Shown: piece by piece, positions 44,101 to 52,274 of the stretch
Numbering within the stretch: position 1 is the stretch's first letter
How the letters are laid out: each line of letters starts with the position of its first letter
Assembly (NCBI RefSeq): GCF_014201335.1
Contig: NZ_JACHEB010000018.1
Span: forward strand, 37,538 to 101,537
DNA from: Tunturiibacter gelidiferens
GTDB lineage: Bacteria; Acidobacteriota; Terriglobia; Terriglobales; Acidobacteriaceae
Length of the DNA: 64,000 nt
Direction of reading: 5' to 3'
The notes under the pieces: model-generated
Told to the model about the DNA's origin: nothing
What the model saw: the letters and a program-made list of their open reading frames with translations, nothing else
The model's database searches: none
Made by a program: the position numbers and the translations under genes

Positions 44101-45856
44101 TCTCCCACGCGACAGAGGTGGCGACGCCAAGAATCACCATGTTGAAGGCAGCCCAGAGAAGGTTCATCAGGATGGTGCCGGGATGGCCGCCGTCGTACAT
44201 GTCGGCGATGAAATGCAATGGCGAGGGTGTTCCTGCACCGGGAAACTCGAAGAACCGGGGAATGGCGCAGAGAATTCCGAAGGCGTTGATCGCAATAAGG
44301 AACAGGAAGGGCTGGGCCATGCGGGCGTCGAAGAATCTTTTGGTAACGATGCCGCCCTTTGCGGTCACGTCGAAGTTGCCGAATTTGGGATTGATGAACG
44401 CGAATAGGGTTGGCAGAAAGATGTAAGGCGCCAACACGGTCTCGTAGATCTGGTTCCAGAAAGAGTGGCGATGTTGGCCCTGAATGCGGGAGTTGGCGAT
44501 GTTCGCGAGGACCAGATGTGGGAGGGCGTAGGCGAAGATGAGCAACCAGTAGCCAGGTAGATTGACGTGTCCGAAGATGAGATAGACGAGCGGTGCGGTG
44601 AGGAAGATGAGGCGTGGCAGAGCGTAGAGGAAGTGCGTCATTGCGTTGAAGTAGCAGAGACGCTGCGCTGCGCTGAGGCCGCGGGCGAACAACGGATTTT
44701 CGGTGCGCAGGATCTGGACCATCCCGCGTGCCCAGCGGATGCGCTGCCGGATGTGGCCGCTGAGGCGCTCGGTGGCGAGACCGGCGGCCTGGGGGATATT
44801 GATGTAGGCAGTGTTCCAGCCGTTCCTCTGCATGCGGAGCGAGGTGTGGGCGTCTTCGGTGACGGTTTCGACGGCGATGCCGCCGATCTCGTCGAGGGCT
44901 GAGCGGCGAAGGACAGCGCAGGAGCCGCAGAAGAAGGTCGCGTTCCAGAAGTCGTTGCCATCCTGAACGATTCCGTTGAAGAGCTCGCCTTCGTTGGGGA
45001 TCGTACGGAACTGGTCGAGATTGCGCTCGAAGGGATCTGGCGAATAGAAGTGATGCGGGGTTTGTAGCATCCCGAGCTTTTTGTCGCGCAGGAACCAGCC
45101 CATGGTGATCTGCAGGAAGCTTCGGGTTGGGACGTGATCGCAATCGAAGACCACGACGTAGGGAGCATTGAGTTGAGCCAGGGCGTGGTTGATGTTGCCG
45201 GCTTTGGCGTGCTCGTTGTCTTCGCGGGTCATGTAACCGATGGCGGCGTCTTCCGCGAACTGGCGAAACTCTTCGCGCCTGCCATCGTCGAGCAGGTAGA
45301 CATTGAGCCGGTCGGCGGGCCAGTCGATGTTCATGGCGGCGAGCGCGGTGTACTTTACGACGCTGAGAGGCTCATTGTAGGTGGGGATGAGGAGATCGAC
45401 GGCGGGCCACTGGTTGATGTCATCGGGTAATGCGACCGGGGTGCGGCGCAGCGGCCAGAGCGTCTGGAAGTAACCGAGGAAGAGGACGACGAAGGCGTAG
45501 ATCTCGGCGAAGAGCAGGAGGCAGATGAAGAAGCCGTCGAGTATGCTCCATGTGGAGCCGGGGTCACGAAAGAATTTTATGGTGGTGGAGATTCTCCAGA
45601 AACCGTAACGGAAGGTGGAGAACATGGACGCGAGCATCAACGTCAGCGTAACCAGATAAGAGCCGGAGCTGTGATCCGCCCAGATGACTAGCGCGACGGT
45701 GAGGATGCCCAGAACGATCTGCTGGGGCCAGGTGAGCTCCAGGATACCGGTGAACGCTAGTAAAAATACTCCACTAAACAGGATGAGAACGCGAAGTGCC
45801 TTGTAGAAGAGTGCGTCACCTGATTGGAATTGATCGAAGAGAGGAGCCTCCCTCAT
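41177..45856 (-). CDS. bcsAB: cellulose synthase catalytic subunit fused to BcsB
   Basis: A 1559-residue fusion. BcsA part: N-terminal membrane helices, GT-A core with LLDDGRR (about 190), FDCDHVPT (DxD, 238-240), TVTEDAHT (TED, 333-335) and GHIRQRIRWARG (QxxRW, 371-375), then further helices and a PilZ domain (RRQAVRLPMSV and SDMSSGG), which binds c-di-GMP. After a hydrophobic segment near residue 750 (VVPLLALAVLFCSPALSAQ) comes a Pro/Ala-rich linker and the BcsB beta-rich periplasmic part, ending in a C-terminal membrane helix. ATG at 45856 overlaps the bcsQ stop as ATGA. It makes beta-1,4-glucan-type exopolysaccharide across the inner membrane. Confidence 0.95.
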   Translation of the reverse strand: MREAPLFDQFQSGDALFYKALRVLILFSGVFLLAFTGILELTWPQQIVLGILTVALVIWADHSSGSYLVTLTLMLASMFSTFRYGFWRISTTIKFFRDPGSTWSILDGFFICLLLFAEIYAFVVLFLGYFQTLWPLRRTPVALPDDINQWPAVDLLIPTYNEPLSVVKYTALAAMNIDWPADRLNVYLLDDGRREEFRQFAEDAAIGYMTREDNEHAKAGNINHALAQLNAPYVVVFDCDHVPTRSFLQITMGWFLRDKKLGMLQTPHHFYSPDPFERNLDQFRTIPNEGELFNGIVQDGNDFWNATFFCGSCAVLRRSALDEIGGIAVETVTEDAHTSLRMQRNGWNTAYINIPQAAGLATERLSGHIRQRIRWARGMVQILRTENPLFARGLSAAQRLCYFNAMTHFLYALPRLIFLTAPLVYLIFGHVNLPGYWLLIFAYALPHLVLANIANSRIQGQHRHSFWNQIYETVLAPYIFLPTLFAFINPKFGNFDVTAKGGIVTKRFFDARMAQPFLFLIAINAFGILCAIPRFFEFPGAGTPSPLHFIADMYDGGHPGTILMNLLWAAFNMVILGVATSVAWESRQRRQAVRLPMSVPADVELANGTIVRGVTSDMSSGGLMVRIERAFTATTGDSVKLTLPVLDGKATLPATLIGIEGNTLRAQFDPLTLREEEALTMVLYSRADTWLGWGEAREADHPLTSFRRIVQLAGQGFLRTFRSGSKSKETSPNGKLATSVVPLLALAVLFCSPALSAQIHPLHSAHLLLQNDATTPPPAQATPPAQAPPAAPAAPSAPSTPATQTPPSADGSQPPQTPPAVKPFLSYKAYAARLAAAQAAAALPPDTFDNVIHLSDLGAPRTIIMQGVDAFNTLHFSLPQTQVAKTANLHLRYHFSPGLIPSQSHLKLSLNGTYFATLSAVTHDIPQTATSAKPVPDPGNDLLESTLTIPVDALTRDNKLTIEFVGHYAAQCEDPSHSTLWAHIDNDSTLEVTGSLTPLHDDLKLLPAPFYEPQINHSVIPIVFLGQPSQKALQAAGIVASWFGILADSRPIRFPVSVGTIPTGNAIVIGQSGASFPAALQINSIAGPTIVMRTNPSDPYSKVLVLTGETDADVLNAALALVLQRNLLTGDRVRIPEIKLPAAREADDAPRWLSTDRNIPIGDLLQTANLQTDGTDPIALYLRLPPDLFYGTRQNLGFHLAYRYNGVPLSDDSSLQVYLNDAYVNSTPLSHNDKPTPERIVPFPVSDLRPFSNSVLLRFFFQLARKSDCPEVGLTNLQGSILKDSYLDLKDIPHLAVLPNLEIFANAGYPFTRKADLSDTAVVLPDTPSTDEIELFLTLMSHFGAQTGYPVLNVTVTNPEGMKPDAHKDYLVLGTVDDQSAINRLNPSLPVSVDGSGLHIQDTQDFFTQLQHAWWKVRSSDHVQSGQLETAGGIPDALIEGVEWPSGSKQSVVVIALRDKSVVPNFLSTFLQTSQSSDISQSVSVLHGSHFSSYRIGNDVYRVGSLSLWLQLNMLFADYQWLMVISTLVVCFLLAVILRSALRRRARARLQGTSYTHSA

Positions 45857-48159
45857 CGTTCGCTCCAACGAACGTTGCGGAAGCCTGCCGTGGCGGGCGC
45901 GGCAACGGTGCGGAGCCAGGTGGCGACGTTCAGGTAGTCCTCGGCGACGGGTGCATCGGGCGCGTAGTCGACTACGGTCATGCCCTCGGCGAGGGCTTCG
46001 CTGACCGACTGCGCGCGGCGAATCACGAAGGGTAGGAGGCGATCTCCTAACTGCCGACGCATGACCTCACGAACGTCGAGATGCAGCGGCAGCGAGGTGT
46101 CGAACTGATTGAGCACGTAGAAGGGCTGCAGGGGGCGGCCATCTCCGTCGTTGACGCCGCTGAAGAACTTTTCGACGGTCTGGAGGCTGATGACAGAGTT
46201 CATGTCGGGTGCGACAGGAACGAGGATGGTGGGACTCATACGGGACATGCGGCGGACGATCCAGCTGGAACCGACTGTCAGATCAAGCAAAATGCGGTGG
46301 GCTCCGCGGCCGTTGTTGATGATGTCCTCGGCGAGCAGTTCCTGCGCGTCATCACTGGTCGTCTTGTGGTCGACATCGTAGCTGACGAGGTAGATGGGAG
46401 CGTCGGTGCTTCCACTTGGGGGCGAGAAGGTACGGACGGTTCCGTGGCGGAGTTCGCTGGCACCGAAGTAGAACGGCAGCAGGCCATGAGAGGTGGTGTC
46501 AGTGAGGAGAACCTTCTCGCCCATAGAGGAGAGAGCGCGGCCTACGGTTGCGACGAGGCTGGTTTTGCCGACTCCGCCGGCGAGAGAGAAGACAGCCAGT
46601 ACGGGAGTGCGGGTTTCCTTTTGACGTACAGGCGCAGCTTCCGGTTGGTCCTGTCCGGGCTGCTCGAACACGCCCTTGAGTGCGTACCAACGGGCGGCGA
46701 CGCGCTCTCTGGAGTGTTGAAGAGTATCGGCTACGGAGGACTGGGAAGGTGGTGGGGTCGCTGGCGTGAGCGGCTTTGCCGAGGCAGGCTGAGCGGGCGG
46801 CGAGTAGAGCCACGCAGGGCCGGCTGGATCTGACTGGAACGCGGGTCGCGCAGAGGCTACAGGTAGCGGTTCGGGTGACGACTCAGCCGGGTTGCGACGC
46901 GGCAGTTCCGGCTGATTGTGTGGCTGTTGATAGTCGAAGTCATCCTGGGCCCGGCGACCGCGGCTAGAGTCGGAAGGCACCAGCGCTTGCGAGAACGGGG
47001 AGACGGGTCTTGCAGGGTTTGAAAAGAGGGGCGGTGCGGACCGAAACGCACCGGACAGCCGGGGCGGTGCGAGCGCTTCCTGTGACGATTCCCGGGTCGA
47101 ATCGAGGGGCGCATCAGCCGTGGACTTCGAGCGATCTTTGGACATCGAAGTCGAGGATTCGTCCGTTGTGGATGCAGAGAGTGGTTCAGATTGAGTTGTA
47201 CGGACCTCCGGTCGCGGTTGAGAATCGCCGCGACGTTGCCCTGTGAGCTCAGTCGAACCTTCGCTTGACGGCGAAAGGGGTTGAGTAGCGGGCTGTTCGG
47301 AGATTGGCTTCATATCCTGGGATAAAGAAGGAGCAGGCGCAGTTCGGCTTTGTGTTGGAATCAAATGTCTGAGCGGATCAAACGTAGTGTACTCGGCTTG
47401 AGAGTCATCTGGGCCGCGATAAATCTGGCGGACCCCGGATGCCTCGTCGGGGCGATAGCCCTGGGGGCGGCGGGGGGTCATATTTTGTACTGAGACCCTG
47501 GGCTCGGGCTCGGTCCGCTCGTTGGTCATCGGCGATTCCTGTGTCGAAGCAGCCGGTTGGCGGACGGTGGCCTCTGAGGCTGGGCTTGCGGTTGAGGGCT
47601 GCGCATGGGGAACGTATGGATCTGAGATTCGGCCTGGAATCTCGGGGACGCCAGCGGCGGCTTTTCGACGAATCTCCGAGTCTGCATATCTAGCGGCCTG
47701 GCGCCGGGCTGAGGCGTGGGCCTCTGCGATCTCGCGTTCTTCGCGGCGGGCAGTTGCTTCGGCCAATGCTGCGACCTCGGCCCTTCGCGCGGCTTCGAGT
47801 CGTTCGGCTGAAGCTGTCCGGGCGGCATCTTCGGCCTCGCGCAGAGCACGTCGCCTGGTGGAGTCGGAGTCATCGGTTTGGGGATTGAGCGCAGCCTTTG
47901 TCGCGTGACGAGCGACGATCTCTGCCGAAGTGGCGGCGTCTTCCGCCTCGGCTTGAGCGAGGAGAGCCTGTTCTTTTACCTGCTCAGCAGCGCGCTGTCT
48001 CAACTGCGCGCGGTACTCGCGACGTGATGCGGAGAAGTCGCGATACTTCGCTCCGTGAAGATTTGCCCAGGAATAAAGTACTGCCACGTCTTCAGGTGTT
48101 TCCGTTACTGGAAGATCATCGATCTTGTCGGTGATCTTGTCGGTGCCGTTAGAGTCCAT
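45853..48159 (-). CDS. bcsQ: BcsQ/YhjQ-like ParA-type ATPase with a very long N-terminal region
   Basis: A 768-residue protein. The ATPase lies at the C-terminus: deviant Walker A FSLAGGVGKTSLVA ending near residue 535, with VLNQFDT later, like BcsQ (MinD/ParA group), which helps place the cellulose synthase at the cell pole. The N-terminal 45 residues (PEDVAVLYSWANLHGAKYRDF) resemble BcsR-type sequences. A charged, Ala/Arg/Glu-rich helical region, probably coiled coil, follows (residues 50-165), and then 350 residues of Pro/Ser-rich low complexity. Usual BcsQ is near 250 residues, so this is a fusion or extension. It is the first gene of the bcsQ-bcsAB operon. Confidence 0.88.
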   Translation of the reverse strand: MDSNGTDKITDKIDDLPVTETPEDVAVLYSWANLHGAKYRDFSASRREYRAQLRQRAAEQVKEQALLAQAEAEDAATSAEIVARHATKAALNPQTDDSDSTRRRALREAEDAARTASAERLEAARRAEVAALAEATARREEREIAEAHASARRQAARYADSEIRRKAAAGVPEIPGRISDPYVPHAQPSTASPASEATVRQPAASTQESPMTNERTEPEPRVSVQNMTPRRPQGYRPDEASGVRQIYRGPDDSQAEYTTFDPLRHLIPTQSRTAPAPSLSQDMKPISEQPATQPLSPSSEGSTELTGQRRGDSQPRPEVRTTQSEPLSASTTDESSTSMSKDRSKSTADAPLDSTRESSQEALAPPRLSGAFRSAPPLFSNPARPVSPFSQALVPSDSSRGRRAQDDFDYQQPHNQPELPRRNPAESSPEPLPVASARPAFQSDPAGPAWLYSPPAQPASAKPLTPATPPPSQSSVADTLQHSRERVAARWYALKGVFEQPGQDQPEAAPVRQKETRTPVLAVFSLAGGVGKTSLVATVGRALSSMGEKVLLTDTTSHGLLPFYFGASELRHGTVRTFSPPSGSTDAPIYLVSYDVDHKTTSDDAQELLAEDIINNGRGAHRILLDLTVGSSWIVRRMSRMSPTILVPVAPDMNSVISLQTVEKFFSGVNDGDGRPLQPFYVLNQFDTSLPLHLDVREVMRRQLGDRLLPFVIRRAQSVSEALAEGMTVVDYAPDAPVAEDYLNVATWLRTVAAPATAGFRNVRWSER

Positions 48160-48597
48160 AGCTCTTGGTCCTATGTGTTGGTGACCCGGTTCGTTTAGTT
48201 TGAGCTGCGCCGGTTCGCTGCCAGCTCAATGGAGATAATTGCACCTGTTGCTATGCAATAGCCTGAGGCTACTGTGGGTATTACCCCAAGTCAATGAAAC
48301 GGTCGTGCGACTTAAGTGTGAGAAGCCAATAGGGGCGCGGGTTTTCGGCATTCATCGAGGCTAAACATCAAGGAATACTATGGTCTTCCCGTAATGAAAC
48401 TCTTTGGGTTCGATCAGAATAAGGTGCAACTGACTGCAGGGCGTCTGTGGACTTTGTGAGGAGGGGTTAGAAACCATGTTCCGGATTTAGTTTGTCTCTT
48501 AGTTCGACGCAATGGGGAGAGACGGTAAGAGCTTACTTTGGCGATGGTTGGAGTGGATCTTCAACTCGCCAAATGTGCTAACTTGGTAGTGTGGTTT
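48160..48597. other. about 440 bases without a gene upstream of bcsQ and tRNA-Lys
   Basis: This interval separates the bcs operon start from the tRNA-Lys gene. No long frame is present. It holds the bcs promoter region in principle, but no consensus boxes could be assigned with confidence. Confidence 0.5.
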
Positions 48598-48673
48598 GAG
48601 AGCGTAGCTCAGTTGGTAGAGCATCGCCCTTTTAAGGCGTTGGTCCTGGGTTCGAGCCCCAGCGCTCTCACCA
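48598..48673 (+). tRNA. tRNA-Lys (anticodon UUU)
   Basis: The sequence folds into a complete cloverleaf: acceptor GAGAGCG pairs with CGCTCTC, D arm GCTC/GAGC, anticodon loop CTTTTAA (anticodon UUU), T arm CTGGG/CCCAG with loop TTCGAGC, and an encoded CCA at 48671-48673. All usual invariant bases are present. To its right the gene density falls and pseudogenes become common, so this tRNA could mark an element boundary. Confidence 0.95.
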
Positions 48674-48781
48674 TAAACAAAACAAACAACTTAAACGAGT
48701 TTTATTAGGCTATTACTCGCGCCATAAACTTCAAAAAAGTCAAAATAAAATCAAAATTAGAAATGTACGTATTCTCCGTAA

Positions 48782-49359
48782 CTATTTCAGATTCGTCCCT
48801 CCGATATTGAAGCCACCGATTTCACCACCGGCGTACCCACTGTAGGTAACATCGCAACTGCCGAGCGTTCTCGTATGAGACGGTTTGAATCTGGGACGCT
48901 GAGTGTCAGTTCTGATTTCATCGTCGTCGATAAGCGGACAAATCAGAGGAAGTTTGTTATGAGAGGGCAGCAATAGACCCTGCCATTCTGCTTCGTCGCC
49001 CAGAGATCGCTTAGCGGCGGCTTTCAGAACTTGGGTCGTCGTGATGTTTGTGACTTGCACCACGACCAGATTCTTGGCGTTGTAATTCACGCACAACAAC
49101 AGACGATCATCTCTAAAGGCGACAACAACACAAATATCACTTCCATTGTTCAGTTCTACCTGATGTTGGTATTCGTGTTGCCGTCGCCATCTGACTTGAT
49201 CTGCTGTGAGCCATCATTGGCGACCGGCTTATGGATATACCCATAAACTGCGTACACTGCGACCACCGATAACACCAATACAAGCAGAAGAGTCATCTTG
49301 GGTCTTTTTTCATAAACTTCAAACAGCTTCTGGAGCGCTTCGGCCACTTTCTCGCCCAT
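48782..49359 (-). pseudogene. small membrane protein gene split by a frameshift
   Basis: The 5' part starts at ATG 49359 (MGEKVAEALQKLFEVYEKRP) and has a membrane helix (TLLLVLVLSVVAVYAVYGYI), then ends after DGDGNTNTNIR at 49156. The next frame, entered at the same point, reads VELNNGSDICVVVAFRDDRL and continues LLLCVNYNAKNLVVVQVTNI to 48782 without a proper start codon. One missing base near 49158-49162 would join the two into a 190-residue single-helix protein with a soluble C-terminal domain. I do not recognise the family. Both halves show comparable codon quality, which supports one original gene. Confidence 0.55.
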
Positions 49360-49450
49360 TCCGTAGCACCTGATCCCTTCAAAGCAATGGTCACAAGTTA
49401 GCAGACAATGCATTCTGACGCTTCAACTTCATGTTTCGTCTTTTGTTCGC

Positions 49451-49456
49451 TATACT
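49451..49456 (+). promoter_or_regulatory. -10 box TATACT giving a nearly leaderless transcript
   Basis: TATACT at 49451-49456 has TTCATG 17 bases upstream as a weak -35. With a normal distance to the start point, transcription would begin at or next to the ATG at 49463, so the mRNA would be leaderless. This gene accordingly has no visible ribosome-binding site. Confidence 0.4.
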
Positions 49457-49462
49457 GCCCAC

Positions 49463-50137
49463 ATGGACATTGGCAGCTACAACAAGGAACCAGATTGGGT
49501 GAAGCTGGGGCCATCGTTGCTTGCCGCTGCAAGTTTAGTGCTGGCTATGAAACGCAACCCCCTCTCTGAGAAATTACTTTCGCAACCGAAGAGCACCCTC
49601 ATAGCATCCGATTCTGATGTGCTGGTTCCCGAATCAATACGTGAGTTCCTTCGTTGCAGAATACTGCGTCCGCTGCTTCGTCTGCTCCGTGGCGGGGTGA
49701 CACCGCGGCGCCTGGCGTGGAGTTTAGCGTTAGGCATTGTCATCGGGATTAACCCCTCAGTGGGTATCACCACGTTTCTGGTCATTTTGCTTGCATGGGC
49801 GTTCGGTCTAAACCAAGTAGCGTCACAGATTGGGGCTCATGCGATGACACCGCTGCATTTGCTTCTGTTTCTTCCTTTCATTGAATTGGGCGTCCATCTT
49901 TTTCACACGGGCCGCCTTCCGCTGAATCGGCAGCAGCTCGAGCATCTGAGCCATCATCCTTGGCGCCTGATTCGCGAGATCTGGCAGTGGGAATGGCATG
50001 CACTGATCGTGTGGGGTGTAGTGGCTGCCATCGTGATGCCGCTGCTTGCCATCTATATTCGACGCGCCATGGTGCTGCTGATGCGTCGCCACCGCACGCT
50101 GCTGCGTTCACGTCCGCCGCTGCACTCATCTGATTAG
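49463..50137 (+). CDS. DUF2062 membrane protein with an extra N-terminal segment
   Basis: A 224-residue protein. The DUF2062 domain runs from about residue 60: RGGVTPRRLAWSLALGIVIGINPSVGITTFLVI, two further membrane helices and a charged tail. The first 45 residues (YNKEPDWVKLGPSLLAAASLVLAMKR) form another possible helix that is not part of the domain. At residues 48-63 the sequence ASDSDVLVPESIREF matches a short remnant at 56335-56410, where the same words follow an ATG. So the ancestral DUF2062 start was probably MASD..., and here a new N-terminus was fused in front (ATA replaces that ATG). Function unknown. Confidence 0.8.
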   Translation: MDIGSYNKEPDWVKLGPSLLAAASLVLAMKRNPLSEKLLSQPKSTLIASDSDVLVPESIREFLRCRILRPLLRLLRGGVTPRRLAWSLALGIVIGINPSVGITTFLVILLAWAFGLNQVASQIGAHAMTPLHLLLFLPFIELGVHLFHTGRLPLNRQQLEHLSHHPWRLIREIWQWEWHALIVWGVVAAIVMPLLAIYIRRAMVLLMRRHRTLLRSRPPLHSSD

Positions 50138-50142
50138 CTCGT

Positions 50143-50639
50143 TTATGAGAAACCCATCTTCTCGGCTAAACTGTCGACGATTTCCTCGGATCCCACCGAT
50201 ATGGCAAGGTGGGTAAACCCCATCCGCTCTGTACCAGGTATGACGAGAGGTGTTAGCTCTTTTGTGGTCATAACCTCAATGCGGGCGCCGTCGGCGAGGC
50301 TCAAAAAGCAGGACTGAAACCCTTCGCTGCATCTCTTTCACTTTGGGAAGTGAGGTTCATAAAGCTATGAGAGGCGCCGGTAAGCTGACCGCAGCACAAT
50401 ACACAGGACATCTTATGTTCTATCCACGCTGCCTGTGCAATTGCAAGACTTTCGCCCGCTTGTTTCTGAGAGAGGCTTTGATCGCATTGTGACTCGTCGA
50501 TCCTAAGAATCGCGTCGTCCAGACCCTTCGTCAGTTCTGCATCAACTTGACACGTGTTTTTTCCGGATATGCTGACCCCTTGATAGGTTTGCATCGAACC
50601 AAGGGTACCAGCAACAGACGTGTAGTTCGTTGCGCTCAA
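50143..50639 (-). pseudogene. VOC-family remnant and an overlapping unassigned frame
   Basis: Read on the minus strand, the frame ending at 50143 gives LSLADGARIEVMTTKELTPL and ERMGFTHLAISVGSEEIVDS, the second half of a glyoxalase-fold domain. The first part (DAAKGFSPAF) is in another frame near 50310-50345, and the domain's true N-terminus is not found. So this is a frameshifted, truncated VOC gene. Upstream, the frame 50301-50639 (112 residues) opens with MSATNYTSVAGTLGSMQTYQ and contains Cys residues, but has no family likeness and may be noise. The status of that part is open. Confidence 0.55.
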
Positions 50640-50780
50640 GCAAGTAGAAGATTCGGTGCATTATTGGCTATGCTTGCTCTCGCTACGCTGGCTCATCGTA
50701 ATGTTCTTCTTGCTCCCAAAGATCGACACGGCCTGCTCACCGAGTGCACGGAGCCGATAGGGTGCATCCAGGTGAATGAA

Positions 50781-50811
50781 CCGAGAAGGTCTTATCCCCT
50801 TCCCTTCTCGG
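50781..50811. terminator. hairpin between small genes
   Basis: CCGAGAAGG pairs with CCTTCTCGG around a 13-base loop. It lies downstream of the DUF-like small gene at 50868-51074 on the minus strand. No T tract is present, so the terminator role is tentative. Confidence 0.4.
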
Positions 50812-50867
50812 CCCTGTTAGAGTTCTGCACAAGGTCAAACCGACCACGGGTCCGCCGCAAGCTCGTA

Positions 50868-51074
50868 TTACTTTTCCTTCTTATCAAGAGAGGGATATCT
50901 CTTCTTTACGGCGGCCCTGACCTTAGCCTTCTCAGTCGGGTTTCCAGATTGAGAAACCCGCGATAGGGCATTTTTGGCGTGAGATTCATTTTCAATCGGA
51001 TATTTTCGTTTGCCGGGTTCTGCGAAAGCCTTAGTAGGTAACGCCTTTCGCGCGGCAGTCGTGAGTTTCGCCAT
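50868..51074 (-). CDS. small basic protein of unknown function
   Basis: A 68-residue protein. ATG at 51074 follows a strong GGAGGT site, which sets the start. It is basic and mainly helical: MAKLTTAARKALPTKAFAEP, then NALSRVSQSGNPTEKAKVRA and KKRYPSLDKK. I have the impression that proteins of this pattern (MAKLTTAARKALP...) occur as short orphan genes in many proteobacterial and acidobacterial genomes, often linked with stress or DNA functions, but no function is established. It lies in the accessory stretch right of tRNA-Lys. Confidence 0.78.
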   Translation of the reverse strand: MAKLTTAARKALPTKAFAEPGKRKYPIENESHAKNALSRVSQSGNPTEKAKVRAAVKKRYPSLDKKEK

Positions 51075-51495
51075 GCTGCACCTCCGTTGTAAAACGCAGA
51101 AGCGGTCCGAAACATCGATCAAAGAACTGTTGCCGTTTCCGCATCTGCGCCTATGATGCCGGTTTTCGTGGTCGGTATTGGCGATTAGCGAATCTGGCGC
51201 TCGTGAGCAGTAATTGTCGTTGAAGACCTTCAATCAACGCGCTGACCGTCTTTTAGTCTTCAGAGTTCTAGCTGAGGAGTCGCGTCAATTCACAGAAGCC
51301 GAACCACCAAAATATCTTGTTTCACATTTGCTTGGGGCTGGCTACACTAGTCCAGTTAACACGTACATGAACAAAGATCATGGAATCATCGACATTCAGC
51401 TCCTCCATCGAAAGCTAGCAAATCTCTCATAACTTCTTGGAGTCGACTCAACCGGGCTCATCAAGATGCAGAGTTTGGGTTTTTAGGATCTCGTA
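51075..51495. other. about 420 bases without a supported gene
   Basis: A short plus-strand frame (51214-51432, TTG start, 72 residues) has no ribosome-binding site and no domain pattern. The interval probably holds the divergent promoters of the small basic gene and the Crp-family gene. Confidence 0.45.
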
Positions 51496-52230
51496 ATGGT
51501 GAGTCGCAATAATGAAAGACCCTGCCCCGAAAGTCGGATGACGCCCGCTGAGATGGCTGCACTCGTAGGCAAGCTCAGCCCAAGACTATTGGATGGGCTC
51601 GCCCCGGACGATTTGATTCGTGTGCTTAAAGGTGCTACCAGCCAACGATTTCCGCGTCATTCTCTGATCGCTCACGAGGGATATCCTGCCGACAAGTTGT
51701 TCCTGCTATTAGATGGGTTAGCGCGGACCTTCACCACTACGCCAAAAGGAGAGAAGATCGTACTTCTATGGATACCTCCGGGGGAGGCGTCTGGCGGAAG
51801 AGCTTTGCTTTCACAGCCCACAAATTATTTACTGAGTACCGAGGCAATAACGGACAGTACAGCAATCGTCTGGGAGCGGCAGGTGTTGCTTTCTCTCTCG
51901 AAACAGTGCCCACGCTTGATCGAGAACGCCTTGCTCATTGCTTCGGATTATTTGGCCGCTTATCGTGATTTTCACGTAGCTGCGAGCTACGACAGCGCCG
52001 GTCAACGGGTCGCTCAAGTGCTTAGCAACTTGGCTCATAAAATGGGCCGGGAGGAACTTGGTGGGATAGCCATTGAAGTCACGAATGAGGAACTGGCCAA
52101 CGAGGCAAACGTAAGTATCTTCACGATCAGTCGTCTTATGAGCGAATGGCAACAAAAAGGATTGCTGGAAAAGAGACGAGGGCGAGTGGTACTTGGTTCT
52201 GCCAAGGAACTCCTGCAGAGCACCCGTTGA
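51496..52230 (+). CDS. Crp/Fnr-family transcriptional regulator
   Basis: A 244-residue regulator. The cyclic-nucleotide-binding-type beta-barrel covers about residues 35-150 (FPRHSLIAHEGYPADKLFLLLDGLARTF, KIVLLWIPPGEASGGRALL); the cAMP-contact Arg/Glu signature is not well conserved, so the ligand is uncertain. The C-terminal winged helix contains EVTNEELANEANVSIFTISRLMSEWQQKGL, the F-type recognition helix. No Fe-S Cys are visible, so it is not an Fnr oxygen sensor of that type. It precedes a receiver-domain gene by 44 bases, suggesting a common operon. Confidence 0.92.
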   Translation: MVSRNNERPCPESRMTPAEMAALVGKLSPRLLDGLAPDDLIRVLKGATSQRFPRHSLIAHEGYPADKLFLLLDGLARTFTTTPKGEKIVLLWIPPGEASGGRALLSQPTNYLLSTEAITDSTAIVWERQVLLSLSKQCPRLIENALLIASDYLAAYRDFHVAASYDSAGQRVAQVLSNLAHKMGREELGGIAIEVTNEELANEANVSIFTISRLMSEWQQKGLLEKRRGRVVLGSAKELLQSTR

Positions 52231-52274
52231 CCAGTGATCGCGATTGGGTTCAATGTCATCATTGCTGAAGAGCA

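Noticed and set aside
51214..51432. 72-residue plus-strand frame between small genes
   Set aside because: TTG start without ribosome-binding site and no family pattern.
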